Positions 16,042 to 27,000 of a stretch of DNA of 64,000 nt are shown one piece after another; positions within the stretch are counted from its first letter, which is position 1; each line of letters starts with the position of its first letter. A program made the translations under genes and the position numbers. The notes under the pieces are model-generated. The model was not told the DNA's origin and searched no databases. It was given only the letters and a program-made list of their open reading frames with translations. Source of the stretch: Candidatus Gastranaerophilales bacterium (GTDB lineage Bacteria > Cyanobacteriota > Vampirovibrionia > Gastranaerophilales > Gastranaerophilaceae); the NCBI GenBank assembly GCA_944324455.1, contig CALUWJ010000005.1, positions 62,001 to 126,000 on the forward strand, given 5' to 3'.

Positions 16042-18346
16042 ATTTTTCCATAATTAAATCAAAAGTAATTTTATCAAGGCGCATTTTTATATCTTCAATT
16101 CTTGAATTAATACGTGCCACATTTTCGCTTTTCGGGTTTGCTTTGAGTGATTTTTTTGCGTTTAAAAAGTTTTCTAGGGCTTTTTTATCATTTTCTTTAT
16201 CATAATAATATTCGCCTGCTTCAAAATATACAAGAGCAATTTTAAAATCGTCATTTAATTTTGTGGCTGAATCAAGCGCTTGTTTGTAATAGCTGATTGC
16301 GGTTTGTTCATCTATTCTTGAGTATAATTTAGCAAGTTCTTTTTGTGAAAAATACATGTTATTAAGGTCATTATTTTCACTGTCATATAAAAGCGCTAGT
16401 TTTAGAAACTCTGCAGCGTCACGATATTTTGATTCTTCTATATAAATTAAAGCTAAATTTGTTAAAGATAAGCTATAATATTTATTTTCGCTTTTTTCAG
16501 AGCTTGTGGTGTAATTTTTTTGATAATATTTTATAGCATTTTCCCAATCTTGATTTTCATCATAAATTAAGCCTAATTTAAAATAAGCTCTTGAAACTAT
16601 TGATTTATTTTTGCCTAAAACCAATTTTAATGCGTCATTATAGGCCTTTATTGCATTATTTATTTTAGACTCTGCTTCTTCTATTTCACCATATTCTATT
16701 AAGGCGTTTGCTCTATAATTTGTCGGATTGTTTTCGTTTGCTGCAATTTTTATAAATTGAGTTTTTGCAATTTCTGTTTTAAAAAGTCTGACATTTGTCA
16801 TTGCTATTGAAAATTGAAGCTCGCATTTTCTTGAATCTCTTGTTTCAATGGCGTATTCAAGGGCTTCAGAATAGTATTTTTGTGCAACATTAAAATCGTT
16901 CAAGGCTTCATAGTTTTTAGCAATCAGAGAATAAATTTCAATTTTAAATTCATGGTCATTATCTGTTTCTTTTGCTCTTAAAAGTTCTTCTATCGCTTCT
17001 TTGTATTGATAATTTTTAGTGTAATCACGAGATGAATTAATTAAATTTATTATAAAACTATGTTCTTGTTCTTTTTTATATTCTTCTGTGCGTTTTTGAA
17101 GATTTGAATTTTTAGAAAAAATATTATTTTCTCTTGATAAAAAATTTTTTCTTTCTTTGATTTTATTTAATTTTTCATTTAGTTTTAATTTTTGTTTTTC
17201 TTTTTCATCTGCCCAAGGTGTTTGGGGTAATCCAAGATATGAAAAATGCTTATTTGAGGAATTTATTTGCGGTATTAAAGCTTTAAAAGAATCTATTTCT
17301 TTTCTTATTGATTCCCTTGAAAGCCTTAATAATCTATCTTTTGGGCTTTTGGTCAATTCATTTTCATATATTGCAATCAAGTTTTTATAATTTGTTATTT
17401 TTTCTTGAATAGAAAAGGTTTTAACAATATATTGTTTAAAATAATCTTTAACATATATTTCATCCCTAAAACGACTCACAAGAAAATTTTTAGATAAATA
17501 ATCCGCATAAGAAGTATTCCCAAGATTATATTCTCTTAAAAAATCAATGCTTACAGGATGAGATAAAATTGTTAAAATCCTAAATAATCCTTGATAAGCT
17601 GATGGGGTTAGAGATACAAATTTTGATACCATAAATTCTTCAAAATCTATATTTTGACTTTGATTTTTTCTTTCGAATTCAGATATTAAGTCTTTTATTG
17701 AAAAACCTGTTGTAGCACAGTATTTAATACCCATTTTAAGATATAATTCAAGTCCGTTTGTAATATTATAATATTTTTCTTTTATTTCTTCATCAAGTGT
17801 GTCTCCAAGAACGGTTAGTTTAGATTTAAACTCCTCTTTGCTGATTGGGCTGATTTCAAGAGTTTTAATTTTAATTGGTTTAAATCTGAAAAGATTTTTG
17901 TTGTTATTTCTTGCTACAATAATTATTTTTACATTTTCATAACCTGCAAGGTGAGATAAAAAATCAATTATTTCAATGTTTTCATTAACTTTTTCAAAAT
18001 TTTCAACGGTAATTATACATTTTGAATTAATTGTTTTAAAATAATGGCTGATTTTTTCTTTGAAATCATCTGTCATGAATTTTTTAAGAGATATTTTTTG
18101 TGCAAGTGAAAAATTTCTTAATGCATCATAGAAATTTAATAAAAAGTCATCAATTACAGTGTTTTCAAAACAAAAATGCTGAAATATTAAATAATCTTTA
18201 GAAAGTTCTTTAGTTAATTTTTCAATGGTTTCGCTCTTGGCTGAGCCTTTTGGACCGCTCATGTAGAGTAGGTCAAAAGATGATGTGGCAAAATTTATTA
18301 TTTCATTTATAATAGAATTATTAAATTGAAAAAAGCCTTGAGTCAT
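16025..18346 (-). CDS. STAND-type NTPase with C-terminal TPR repeats
   Basis: A 773-residue soluble protein. The N-terminal ATPase region (1-300) has a P-loop MSGPKGSAKSE and a Walker B-like CIITVENFEKV, followed by IIIVARNNN, typical of AAA/STAND signalling NTPases. A charged coiled linker at about 370-430 is followed by at least six TPR-like repeats (430-740; examples AIEELLRAKETDNDHEFKIE and YSLIAKNYEALNDFNVAQKYY). No DNA-binding domain is evident, so it is not a plain MalT/LuxR regulator. STAND proteins usually act as ligand-triggered switches. The function is unknown. It is first in a pair with rsmG and has a leaderless-type promoter at 18353-18381. Confidence 0.7.
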   Translation of the reverse strand: MTQGFFQFNNSIINEIINFATSSFDLLYMSGPKGSAKSETIEKLTKELSKDYLIFQHFCFENTVIDDFLLNFYDALRNFSLAQKISLKKFMTDDFKEKISHYFKTINSKCIITVENFEKVNENIEIIDFLSHLAGYENVKIIIVARNNNKNLFRFKPIKIKTLEISPISKEEFKSKLTVLGDTLDEEIKEKYYNITNGLELYLKMGIKYCATTGFSIKDLISEFERKNQSQNIDFEEFMVSKFVSLTPSAYQGLFRILTILSHPVSIDFLREYNLGNTSYADYLSKNFLVSRFRDEIYVKDYFKQYIVKTFSIQEKITNYKNLIAIYENELTKSPKDRLLRLSRESIRKEIDSFKALIPQINSSNKHFSYLGLPQTPWADEKEKQKLKLNEKLNKIKERKNFLSRENNIFSKNSNLQKRTEEYKKEQEHSFIINLINSSRDYTKNYQYKEAIEELLRAKETDNDHEFKIEIYSLIAKNYEALNDFNVAQKYYSEALEYAIETRDSRKCELQFSIAMTNVRLFKTEIAKTQFIKIAANENNPTNYRANALIEYGEIEEAESKINNAIKAYNDALKLVLGKNKSIVSRAYFKLGLIYDENQDWENAIKYYQKNYTTSSEKSENKYYSLSLTNLALIYIEESKYRDAAEFLKLALLYDSENNDLNNMYFSQKELAKLYSRIDEQTAISYYKQALDSATKLNDDFKIALVYFEAGEYYYDKENDKKALENFLNAKKSLKANPKSENVARINSRIEDIKMRLDKITFDLIMEKYDNKS

Positions 18347-18352
18347 ATTACT

Positions 18353-18381
18353 ATTTTAAAAATTTTTTATAGTATTGGCAA
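18353..18381 (-). promoter_or_regulatory. Promoter of the STAND/TPR gene, apparently leaderless
   Basis: Minus strand: TTGCCA (18376-18381), a 17-bp spacer, TAAAAT (18353-18358), six bases AGTAAT, then ATG. No ribosome-binding site is present. The geometry is the same as in front of the NrtR-like gene. Confidence 0.7.
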
Positions 18382-18560
18382 TAGGTTAAGTATTCGAACA
18401 ATGTGTTGATAAAAATATTTGTAGAAGATTTAAAACCAGTTTAGGTGTGCTTTTTACAGTTGTTGTTAATATTACAAATTGTTAAGAATATTTAATTTAA
18501 AAAGGCAAAAAATGCAATTTAGTGTTGTTTATATAAGTGTGTAGTTGTTTTGGAGTAATT

Positions 18561-19592
18561 ATGCAGCAAGTCCAAAGTCCTAGTGTTGACAGTCTTCCAA
18601 GAATAGGTTATTACGTATCAAAAGAAGAACAAAAGCAAAAATTTTATAAAAATGAGTCTCATATACATAAGCAAGGACCCTTGTCAGGAGTTAAGGCAGG
18701 AGCACACAAGCTCACAAATGATATTTTAACTTATTTCCCCAAAGGTTTTTCAGGTTCAAAAAACAGTGATTTTTATGAATATTTATCTTTGGGCATGGTT
18801 CCTTATGTTGTAGGAAGTGCTATGTTGATTGCTCTGTATGGGGCAGCAAGAGGAAAATTTAACGCAACAGATGCCCATGCTGCAGGAAAAGGCTTTAGAA
18901 TGATGACAGCAGGTGTTCTTGCTTATGGCATAGGAAAGTGGGCTTCAACTAAACTATCAAGAACATTAATAAACGCTTCAACCGGTGTGGATTTAGACTT
19001 AAAATATATAAAAAAAATTAACGAGCTTCCGGAACCCGGACAAGAAAAAGGTATAGTTAGAATTCAATACCCTGGTGTTTATGATTCGGCTGAATTTTTC
19101 AGAAAAGATTTACTTGCAAAAGATTCTGAAATGAATCATGGTTCTGTATTTGCTCTCGATGACAAAAAAGCTAAAAAAGCAGGTTTTAAAGAAAAATTAA
19201 ATAACCCCGGTCAATTAATTAATGAAAAAACCAGAAAGTTAAAAATCAGAGCAACAGCAATGGAAAATATTTCAAAATACGTTGTTGCTGCAACCGGTGT
19301 TGCATTTGGTGCTCAAAAAGCTTTTGAAACAATGAAATTGTCAAAATTTAGCAGTTTAAATAACATAAAATCAAATGCGATAGGAATTTTTTCTTCAATA
19401 TTACAAGCCGGAAAACAACTATGGCAGGGAACAGACAGAAATATCATAACAAGAAATTACGGAAAAGTCTTAATTGGAGCAAGTGCATTAACCACCTTGT
19501 TGGCATGGCTTATTCCTACTATCGGATTTAAAACAAATCCGAATACAATTAAAACAAAAGTTGATACCAATAAAGAATATGAGGTGTGCTAA
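18561..19592 (+). CDS. Unknown multi-pass membrane protein, first gene of glycosidase cluster
   Basis: I do not recognise this 343-residue family. There is no signal peptide. Hydrophobic segments lie at about 77-100 (MVPYVVGSAMLIALYGAA), 110-130 (MMTAGVLAYGIGKWAS), 235-255 (VVAATGVAFGAQKAF) and 305-325 (IGASALTTLLAWLIPTIGF), separated by basic soluble stretches. ATG 18561 is chosen because GGAG lies 5 nt upstream; a frame opening at 18537 has no such site. The next gene starts inside its stop codon (TAATG), so they are translationally coupled. Its company (an 840-residue membrane protein and two GH13-type enzymes) suggests a membrane platform for glucan metabolism (inference). Confidence 0.65.
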   Translation: MQQVQSPSVDSLPRIGYYVSKEEQKQKFYKNESHIHKQGPLSGVKAGAHKLTNDILTYFPKGFSGSKNSDFYEYLSLGMVPYVVGSAMLIALYGAARGKFNATDAHAAGKGFRMMTAGVLAYGIGKWASTKLSRTLINASTGVDLDLKYIKKINELPEPGQEKGIVRIQYPGVYDSAEFFRKDLLAKDSEMNHGSVFALDDKKAKKAGFKEKLNNPGQLINEKTRKLKIRATAMENISKYVVAATGVAFGAQKAFETMKLSKFSSLNNIKSNAIGIFSSILQAGKQLWQGTDRNIITRNYGKVLIGASALTTLLAWLIPTIGFKTNPNTIKTKVDTNKEYEVC

Positions 19593-22108
19593 TGACTTAT
19601 ATAAGCCCTATTCTAAGTAATTCATTGAAACAAAATAATAAAAAAACAAATCAAAATGAAAGTCATTATAATAAAATATATGAAGAATTGACTCGTCATG
19701 CTAATGATGTTAAACCTAATGCTGCAAAAGCAAAAATGATTAAAGGCGGGCCTTTTCATGCTGTTCAAAATACAATAAAAGACGGTAAGAATTTTTATAA
19801 AGCAGTTAAAGACGGCAAATTAAGTGATAATAACCTTGGAAGAATTAATGACCTTGGTATGAAAACAGGTGCATTGCTAATTGCTTCATTTTTAGCAAGC
19901 AGAGCAAAAACTAAAACTGATGCAATTATGCAATTTGTTGGCGGTGCAACGTTCTTTGCTTCTATGAGCTTATGGCCTAAATTATTTATTAATTTACCTG
20001 CAAAACTTGTCCATGGGTTTGATATAGGCGAAAAATATGTTAGTGCTCAGGGAGATGAAAAAGACTTCTTCTTGGATAATCAGTTCTTACCATGGGATGC
20101 GCAACCTAAAGATAAATTAAGAAGAATAGGAAAACGCACGGGTATTAACTACGATAGCCCGAATGGCGAAGAAAAAATCCAAAGAAAAATGCAAAAAACA
20201 GCTCTGCAAAATAGAACTCTATGGATGGCAACAGCGGGTTTTGCTACTCCATTATTAACTGCTATGGTTGGAAATGCGGTTGAGCCAAAGATAAAAAATG
20301 CAGTTATTGAAAGCGATTATAAAAAAGCAAAAGATATAATAACTCCTAAATTATTCTATGAACAAGATGGCACTGCAACAATTAAATCCGGTTTAGCGGC
20401 TTATTTAGACAGTGCTAAAAAGGATGTTAGAAATGTTGCGGGAATTGATGAATTATTCAGTGAGTATTCTAAAAAAGGAAATGTTGATGACGATTTCTTC
20501 AGAAGATTAGTAAGAATGCTTGAAGTTAATACTCCTGATGATATTGTTAAAACAAAAGGTGGAAAAATAGTTAACAGAACTCATCAAATGTTCAAAGATT
20601 TGGATGATTATACGCCAATTCAAAAATTACACGCTATTGAGCTTACTCCATTGTTAAGAGATATGCAGGCTGAAAGCGCAATTGTTGATTATGATAGTTT
20701 GGTGAATGTTCTTGAAAACTTTAAACCGATTGAAACTATTGATGATTTAATTGTAGATGGCGGATCTGTTATTTCGAATGGTAAATCTTCTAATTTTGAT
20801 GTAAAAAACGCACTTCAACAATTCAGCGAAAGCTCTGATAAAACTATGAGTGGTTTGAAGACAATATTGATGAATAACGGATTTGCAGAAGATGAAGTTA
20901 AGGCTGTTCAAAAAGGTTTAAAATTTGACAATACTCCTTTCTTTAATTTGATTAAAGAATACAACGAAAAGGTTCTTCCTGAAATCAGAGGCAGATTTAA
21001 ATCATATATGAATATATTTAATTCTGTTATGGGTTCTAAAACCGAATCTAAGACAACTCAAATATATTTAAATGAATTAGACGGATTGTTAAAAATGCTA
21101 AATCCTAAATATGAAGATTTAAGGGTTATGGCAGAAAACGGCATTATATCTGAATCAACTCAAAGATATTTGACAAAATATTTTTCAGATTTTGCTCAAA
21201 AAACAAAAGACTTAAGCCCCGAAGAATATGAAAAAGCCTTAAAACAATTCTTATCTGTTTCTTTGGATAAAGATTTAGTGGATGCTATGGAAGAATTAGC
21301 AAAAGGCGACAATATTCAAAGCATTGTTGATGGTGCTAAATCTGCTAAAGGAAACCCTGCATTTATCAAATTAAACAATGCAATTCTTGGTACAAAAGGT
21401 GAAGTCGGCAGTTTATCTAAGACTTTGAAAAACTTTAAAGAAAATAAAATAGATTCCCTTGAAGCAATAAAAGCAAAAGCTTTAATTTGCAGTAATTTTG
21501 AAAGAAGGGTTGCAAACGGCGAATTTAAAACTGCACTTGAAAAAGCAGAGTTAATATTAACCGATGCTCAAAAAGCAGGCATGACTCCTGAGCAAATTAA
21601 ACTTAATGACAGCATTCCATATAAAAGATGGCTTGAATATGCAAGATCCGTTGTATATGACGGAACGGTTGCTCAAGACGCATGTGACGGTAATCTTGGT
21701 CTTGGCACAAGACCATTATATACAAGATTGAGAGATATAATTTATGGTGCCGATAATTTCAATCTTGAACAAGAGTTATTGGAAAAAACAGCAAAAGAAA
21801 CAAAAGATAAAACTCTTGCTATTTTTGATATTAAGAAAATAGTGACAAATTTAAGAACATTAAATGAAAAATATATGCCGGATGGAAAAGAAATCATCAA
21901 AAGACCGGAACAAGACTATTTGAGATCTTTAAGTTTCTGTGAAGCAATTTCAAAATATGCAACACAAATTTATAACAATAAGAGCTGGGCAAGAATATTT
22001 GTTCCTATGACGGCTGCTCTTGTTGCAGTAACTTTATTGGTTCAACCATTATTCGGAAAGATTAAAAAAGAATTTCCAGAAGAAAATAAAAACGGAGGTG
22101 CTAAATAA
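19592..22108 (+). CDS. Unknown large membrane-associated protein
   Basis: The 838-residue family is not recognised. Hydrophobic segments lie near the N terminus (about 90-140: GALLIASFLASRAK, FVGGATFFASMSLWPKLFI), at about 208-225 (WMATAGFATPLLTAMVG) and at the C terminus (RIFVPMTAALVAVTLLVQP). Between them is a roughly 550-residue mostly helical, charged soluble region. The N terminus has ISPILSNSL, similar to ISPLLAKALL near the start of the GH13 protein that follows, perhaps a shared short docking sequence. ATG 19592 is preferred over GTG 19586 because GAGG (19581-19584) is spaced 7 nt from it. It overlaps both neighbours by one base (TAATG), indicating coupled translation. No cysteine cluster or enzyme motif is seen. 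Confidence 0.65.
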   Translation: MTYISPILSNSLKQNNKKTNQNESHYNKIYEELTRHANDVKPNAAKAKMIKGGPFHAVQNTIKDGKNFYKAVKDGKLSDNNLGRINDLGMKTGALLIASFLASRAKTKTDAIMQFVGGATFFASMSLWPKLFINLPAKLVHGFDIGEKYVSAQGDEKDFFLDNQFLPWDAQPKDKLRRIGKRTGINYDSPNGEEKIQRKMQKTALQNRTLWMATAGFATPLLTAMVGNAVEPKIKNAVIESDYKKAKDIITPKLFYEQDGTATIKSGLAAYLDSAKKDVRNVAGIDELFSEYSKKGNVDDDFFRRLVRMLEVNTPDDIVKTKGGKIVNRTHQMFKDLDDYTPIQKLHAIELTPLLRDMQAESAIVDYDSLVNVLENFKPIETIDDLIVDGGSVISNGKSSNFDVKNALQQFSESSDKTMSGLKTILMNNGFAEDEVKAVQKGLKFDNTPFFNLIKEYNEKVLPEIRGRFKSYMNIFNSVMGSKTESKTTQIYLNELDGLLKMLNPKYEDLRVMAENGIISESTQRYLTKYFSDFAQKTKDLSPEEYEKALKQFLSVSLDKDLVDAMEELAKGDNIQSIVDGAKSAKGNPAFIKLNNAILGTKGEVGSLSKTLKNFKENKIDSLEAIKAKALICSNFERRVANGEFKTALEKAELILTDAQKAGMTPEQIKLNDSIPYKRWLEYARSVVYDGTVAQDACDGNLGLGTRPLYTRLRDIIYGADNFNLEQELLEKTAKETKDKTLAIFDIKKIVTNLRTLNEKYMPDGKEIIKRPEQDYLRSLSFCEAISKYATQIYNNKSWARIFVPMTAALVAVTLLVQPLFGKIKKEFPEENKNGGAK

Positions 22109-24006
22109 TGTCAATAAATAGTGTGAGATTGGCTCAAATGCCTGTTCAAACAGTAAATAAAAGCACTTCTAAACCTCAAGAAAATACGCCTGTAAAAGAA
22201 AATGAAACTTATCAATTAACTCTGATAAGCCCATTGTTAGCAAAAGCACTGCTGGCACAAAGCAAGAAAGTTTTACCTAATACAAATGTTTCTAATGTTC
22301 AAGGTGTAACTGAAGCTCAAAAAAGAGTCCCAGGTTATAAAAATGAATTAAGAGACATGTTGACTCAGAATAAAGCTAATATCTTAGCGGTAATTCCAAG
22401 AACAATGAATGCTCAAGATAAAGACGGCAACGAATTAATTCAAGGTGATGAAATTTCAGGTAATTTTATTAATGCGGTTGATAGGCTTGATGAAATCAAA
22501 AATTTAGGTTTTAACACTCAACACATGTTACCTATTCATCCAACAGGAAAAACTCATGCTATGGGTACGGCAGGTTCATTATATGCACCAAAAGACTTTT
22601 TGACGCTTGATCCTGAATTGGTTGATGAAAATCCACCTGAAGAAGTTAGAAAAAGAGTTGCAGAATTATACGAACAAAAAACAGGCAAAAAGCTTGAAAA
22701 AATGGATAAAAATGATCCTGAAGTAGCTTTTGCTCAATGTAAATATTATATTGATGAATGCCATAAACGCGGCATAAAAGTAATGCTTGATTTACCGTCT
22801 TGTGCGAGTGTTGATTTTGCAAAAATACACCCTGAATTAATGGCAATAGGGCCGGACGGCAAAGAAAAAGTTCCTCAAGGCTGGCAAGATATCAGAATGT
22901 TTAAGTCTTTTGTTGATGAACAAAGACGTATTTTGAATAAACCTCTTGTTGATATGCTTAAAAAATATGTAGATATGTGCGTAGATTTAGGTTTTGATGG
23001 CATAAGAGCAGATGTTGGCAGGGCAAGACCTGTTGAATTTTGGAATGTAATTATCAACTATTCAAGAGCTAAAGATCCTCAATTTGCATGGTTGGCTGAA
23101 ACATATACCCATGAAGATGCTTCACCACAATTAAATATGCCATATGATAGACCACAAGAACTATTGGAAGTTGGTTTTGATAGTTACTATGGTCAATATC
23201 ATAATTACAGTGATTGGTTGACTGCCGATGTTTTATATGATTATGTAAAAGAAAACATCGATATGAATAATAAAATAGGTGAAAAATGCGGACCTAAATC
23301 TTTAATTGGTTCTTTTGCAACTCACGACGACCAATCTCCAATGTTATACGGCGGTGCCCCTTGGGTGATGTTTACTACAATACTTCAAAGCATGCTCCCC
23401 CAAGTTAATCCGTATATGGTTGACGGTACTCAAACAGGTGATTTCTACTTATATCCTTATGAACATGCGCTTGTTAGAGATTCTGAAACAGATAACCACG
23501 AATGTACGGTTCACTCAGGAAGAATTGATATATTTAATAAATCAAGAAAACCGGGCGGCAATTCTCCTGAAATTTCTGAAGTAGTTAAGGCTGCATTTGC
23601 TCTCAGGGATAATAAATATAATGAATTGGAAAATTCTAAAGCTAAATTATCTATGACAAATGCTCAAGATGTAATTACCAAAGGTTCGTTTATAAAATTA
23701 CCTACGGATAACCCCGAAATTATTGCGTTTGCAAGACATAAAGACGGAAAAACTTTATTATTTATAGGTAATAGAAATATTAATTTAAAAGCAGGCGGTA
23801 AAATTGAAATCCCCGGCTTAAAACCTGATCAAAAATTTGTTAATTTAATGCCAAGCTATGGTGCTGAATGTAAATTCCAAAATAATGGACAAGGCTCTGT
23901 GATTGTAGAAATGGGTGCCGGTAGAGCTTGTGTGTTTGAAATTGACGATAAAGATATTGAAAAATTATCAAAAGCTGAAAATGTGTTGCAGCAAAAATAT
24001 TTATAG
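22108..24006 (+). CDS. GH13 alpha-amylase-family glycosidase
   Basis: The 632-residue protein has a (beta/alpha)8 GH13 core. Conserved regions are visible: LGFNTQHMLPIHPTG, GIKVMLDLPSC (region I-like), GFDGIRADVGRA with nucleophile Asp302, WLAETYT with acid/base Glu331, and FATHDDQSP with His406-Asp407. All catalytic residues are therefore present. A C-terminal beta domain (about 545-620) follows. About 85 N-terminal residues, without signal peptide, precede the core and contain the ISPLLAKALL segment. It should act in the cytoplasm on an alpha-glucan or oligosaccharide; hydrolase, transglycosylase and phosphorylase activities cannot be told apart by eye. It overlaps the previous gene by one base, with GGAGG upstream. 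Confidence 0.85.
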   Translation: MSINSVRLAQMPVQTVNKSTSKPQENTPVKENETYQLTLISPLLAKALLAQSKKVLPNTNVSNVQGVTEAQKRVPGYKNELRDMLTQNKANILAVIPRTMNAQDKDGNELIQGDEISGNFINAVDRLDEIKNLGFNTQHMLPIHPTGKTHAMGTAGSLYAPKDFLTLDPELVDENPPEEVRKRVAELYEQKTGKKLEKMDKNDPEVAFAQCKYYIDECHKRGIKVMLDLPSCASVDFAKIHPELMAIGPDGKEKVPQGWQDIRMFKSFVDEQRRILNKPLVDMLKKYVDMCVDLGFDGIRADVGRARPVEFWNVIINYSRAKDPQFAWLAETYTHEDASPQLNMPYDRPQELLEVGFDSYYGQYHNYSDWLTADVLYDYVKENIDMNNKIGEKCGPKSLIGSFATHDDQSPMLYGGAPWVMFTTILQSMLPQVNPYMVDGTQTGDFYLYPYEHALVRDSETDNHECTVHSGRIDIFNKSRKPGGNSPEISEVVKAAFALRDNKYNELENSKAKLSMTNAQDVITKGSFIKLPTDNPEIIAFARHKDGKTLLFIGNRNINLKAGGKIEIPGLKPDQKFVNLMPSYGAECKFQNNGQGSVIVEMGAGRACVFEIDDKDIEKLSKAENVLQQKYL

Positions 24007-24056
24007 AAAGTTAGATATTTTTATTAAAAGGGAAATTAAACAGTAAAGGATGAGTT

Positions 24057-27000
24057 ATGGATTTATCAATTAATAAAATTCAACAAGCAAAACAAAAGCA
24101 AATTTCTTTTGAGGGAATCAAGAGCACTTATCATAAAAGCGGTACTCCTGTGTTTGATTTTGTTGTTCCTCCTTACAATCCTTTACAGGAAGATGCGTAT
24201 TTAGAGCTTGTATTTTTAACAAAAAAAGAAAAATCAAATGGGTTTGTAAAGCCTGATGATTCAAACATTAAAGTAATTAAATTTGATGAACAAGGTCAAA
24301 TTCAAATCAATAAAGATGTTGTGGATAAAAAAGATATTCCCGCGTTTGCATACAGATATAAATTTGTCAAAAAAGACGGTTCAAAAACAAGATATGAATT
24401 GGACGGTTTTAAAACAATAGATACTAAAAGTGGTTCAAAATTGAATTTGATTAATCTTGGGGATAATTACGGTATTTCACCAAAAGCAGGGACAATGTAT
24501 CATGCTTTTGTTGATTCAAATGCTATTTATGATAAAGACCAAGGTGTAAAAAATAAAAATACTAAAATCAGCAATTTTAGCAGAAATCATTTTAATAAGT
24601 TGGGAGGAAGCCTAAAAGGGCTTGATGCTTTATTAAAAACAGGCGAATTAGACCCTTATACATATATCATAACAACTCCTGATATTGGTGTTGACCCGAC
24701 TTCAAGCCACAAATATTGGTCAAATAATGTATATCAATGCGTTGATACTGATGATTTTAAAGATTTTAATTTTGATTTATATAAGTCAGGTAAGAGATAT
24801 GTTGCTGATATTGCCCTAACTTCACAAAGCATGATTTCCCCTTTAGTTGCACATGCTTTGAAATGGGGCAGCGATTCTCCGTTTTTCCATATGTTAAAAT
24901 TAGAAAAAGGTGTTTCTTTTGGTGTTTTACCTAAAATGCCTGAGCAAGGCAAAGAATATGAATATCCGACATTGGGTATAAAAATTGTCAATCCTAAAAA
25001 AGCAGGATATAACAGAAATAAACCTACTTATATTCAATTTTATGACAGCAGAATGGCTAGCAAAAAACAGCTAAATGATTCTACCAAATTAATTGACAGT
25101 TATGATTCAATGCCTGATGATGTATTTGATATTGTAGGATACCCCGGTTCTGTTCATCAATTTTATTTTGAAGTTGATCCTGAAGATAAAAGATTAGATA
25201 TTTTTAAACATAAGAATTTTGTGCCTATTAAAGATATTAAAAATGTTGAAAAGTTTTTATCATTTGAAAACTTTAAAATTATGGGCAGACAAAAAGCTGC
25301 AGGCGGAACATATTGGGATGGACAAGTTGACTTAGTTAAAGCAAATCTATCAAATCCTGAAAATAATAAAGCAAGTATTGACGGTATGTTAAACATGAGA
25401 AAATATTTGCTCGGCGTTCCTGAATATTGGACTGAGTTAATTCAAAGTGATTTTATTTTAAAAACAGCTCAAATGAACGACAAAGAAAAAATAGCTGTTG
25501 CAAAAAATAATAAGCTTACAGATGAACAAATAGAACAAATTATGACTTCATCAAATTCAATTCCTTCAAGGGTTTTGGATGACAATAAAACAGTTGAAGA
25601 TTATATTGAAGAATTTCCTTTGCAATCTATTAAGGTTAGTCCTGAATTAGCTGCTGTATTTTCTGAGCCTCAATTTAAGGAGGATTTCTTAGACACTTAT
25701 ACCTATGAAAAATTGGATAGTATGATTAATACTATTATTGATGAAGTTATACCTCAAGAGTATAAAGGCAATGATGATTATAGAACTTATGTTGTTAAGT
25801 CATATGCAAATGAAATAATTGAAAAATTATATATAAGTGCATTTAGTCCTGATTTAATTAATGCTGATGCTTCAATAGATAAGGAAGACTTAAAAGACGT
25901 CACTTTAAATTCTATGTTAAATTATAAACCTATAAGTGTTGATGATGAAAGAATGCAGGTTGTTAGAAAATTGCAAAAATCCATCAATACAAGTGCGGTT
26001 CATTTAATTAGAAAGAAAATCGCACATGAATTATCAACAATTTCTTTAGATGATTTTAGACAAGCAGAAGCAATAGTAAATATGGGTAAAGCCGGTTTGA
26101 ATTGGCGTATTGATGCTGCTAAAGATATCGGTGATTTAGATAATATTAGAAATGATGTTACAACTTTAAATGAATTATGGAATGATGACGGCAAGTTCTC
26201 TGGAATTTCAGGTTTTTGGTCTGATTTTGTTAAGAGTGTAAAAAAATATAATCCTGCTGCATTGACTGTTTTAGAAATTACTTGTCTTGGTGATTTCTAT
26301 AAATGGAATGATGTAAATTCAATGAGAAAATTTGATGTAGAAGCAACAAATGAATTTTTAGCAAAAACAGCAGATTCTCTTGATAGAATTGCAAAAAAAG
26401 CAAAAAATGAAGAAATAGATAAAAATGGTTTTTCTGCTGCAGCAAACGTTTTAAGAACAGGTAAAATAACACAAAAAAACAGAAGCGATATTTTAAAAAT
26501 TGCAGAAAAATATTATGGTAAAGATAAAAATAGAGAAAATTATATTAAAGTTTCAGGTGTTTCCGATGAAAACAGAACAAAAATATTGAGTCTTTTTGGC
26601 GGTATAACATCAAACGCAGGTTTTTATGATGATTATTATGCATCATTCTATGAAAACCATGTTGCTTATGCTAAAGAACAGCAATTTATGGAAAAAGCAG
26701 GCGCTACCACAGGCTCAAATTATGATAAATACTTTAACAATTTATCTATGTTTGCAGGCGTAAACCCTGAAAAATATGAAAATATTGACTATAAAGCAGG
26801 AAATGTTTCATTCTTGAGAAGTCAAACAGATCATTTGATGAAATTTTCTCAACCACATGCGGTTATTTATTCTCATACTTTTGTTGAAAATCAAGATAAA
26901 CCACGCCTAGCACACCACTTGCCTTTGGATACAAAATTATTCCAAGCAGGTAATTTGTCAAATTGTTCAGATGAGCAAAAGAGATTGGCTACAGAAATCA

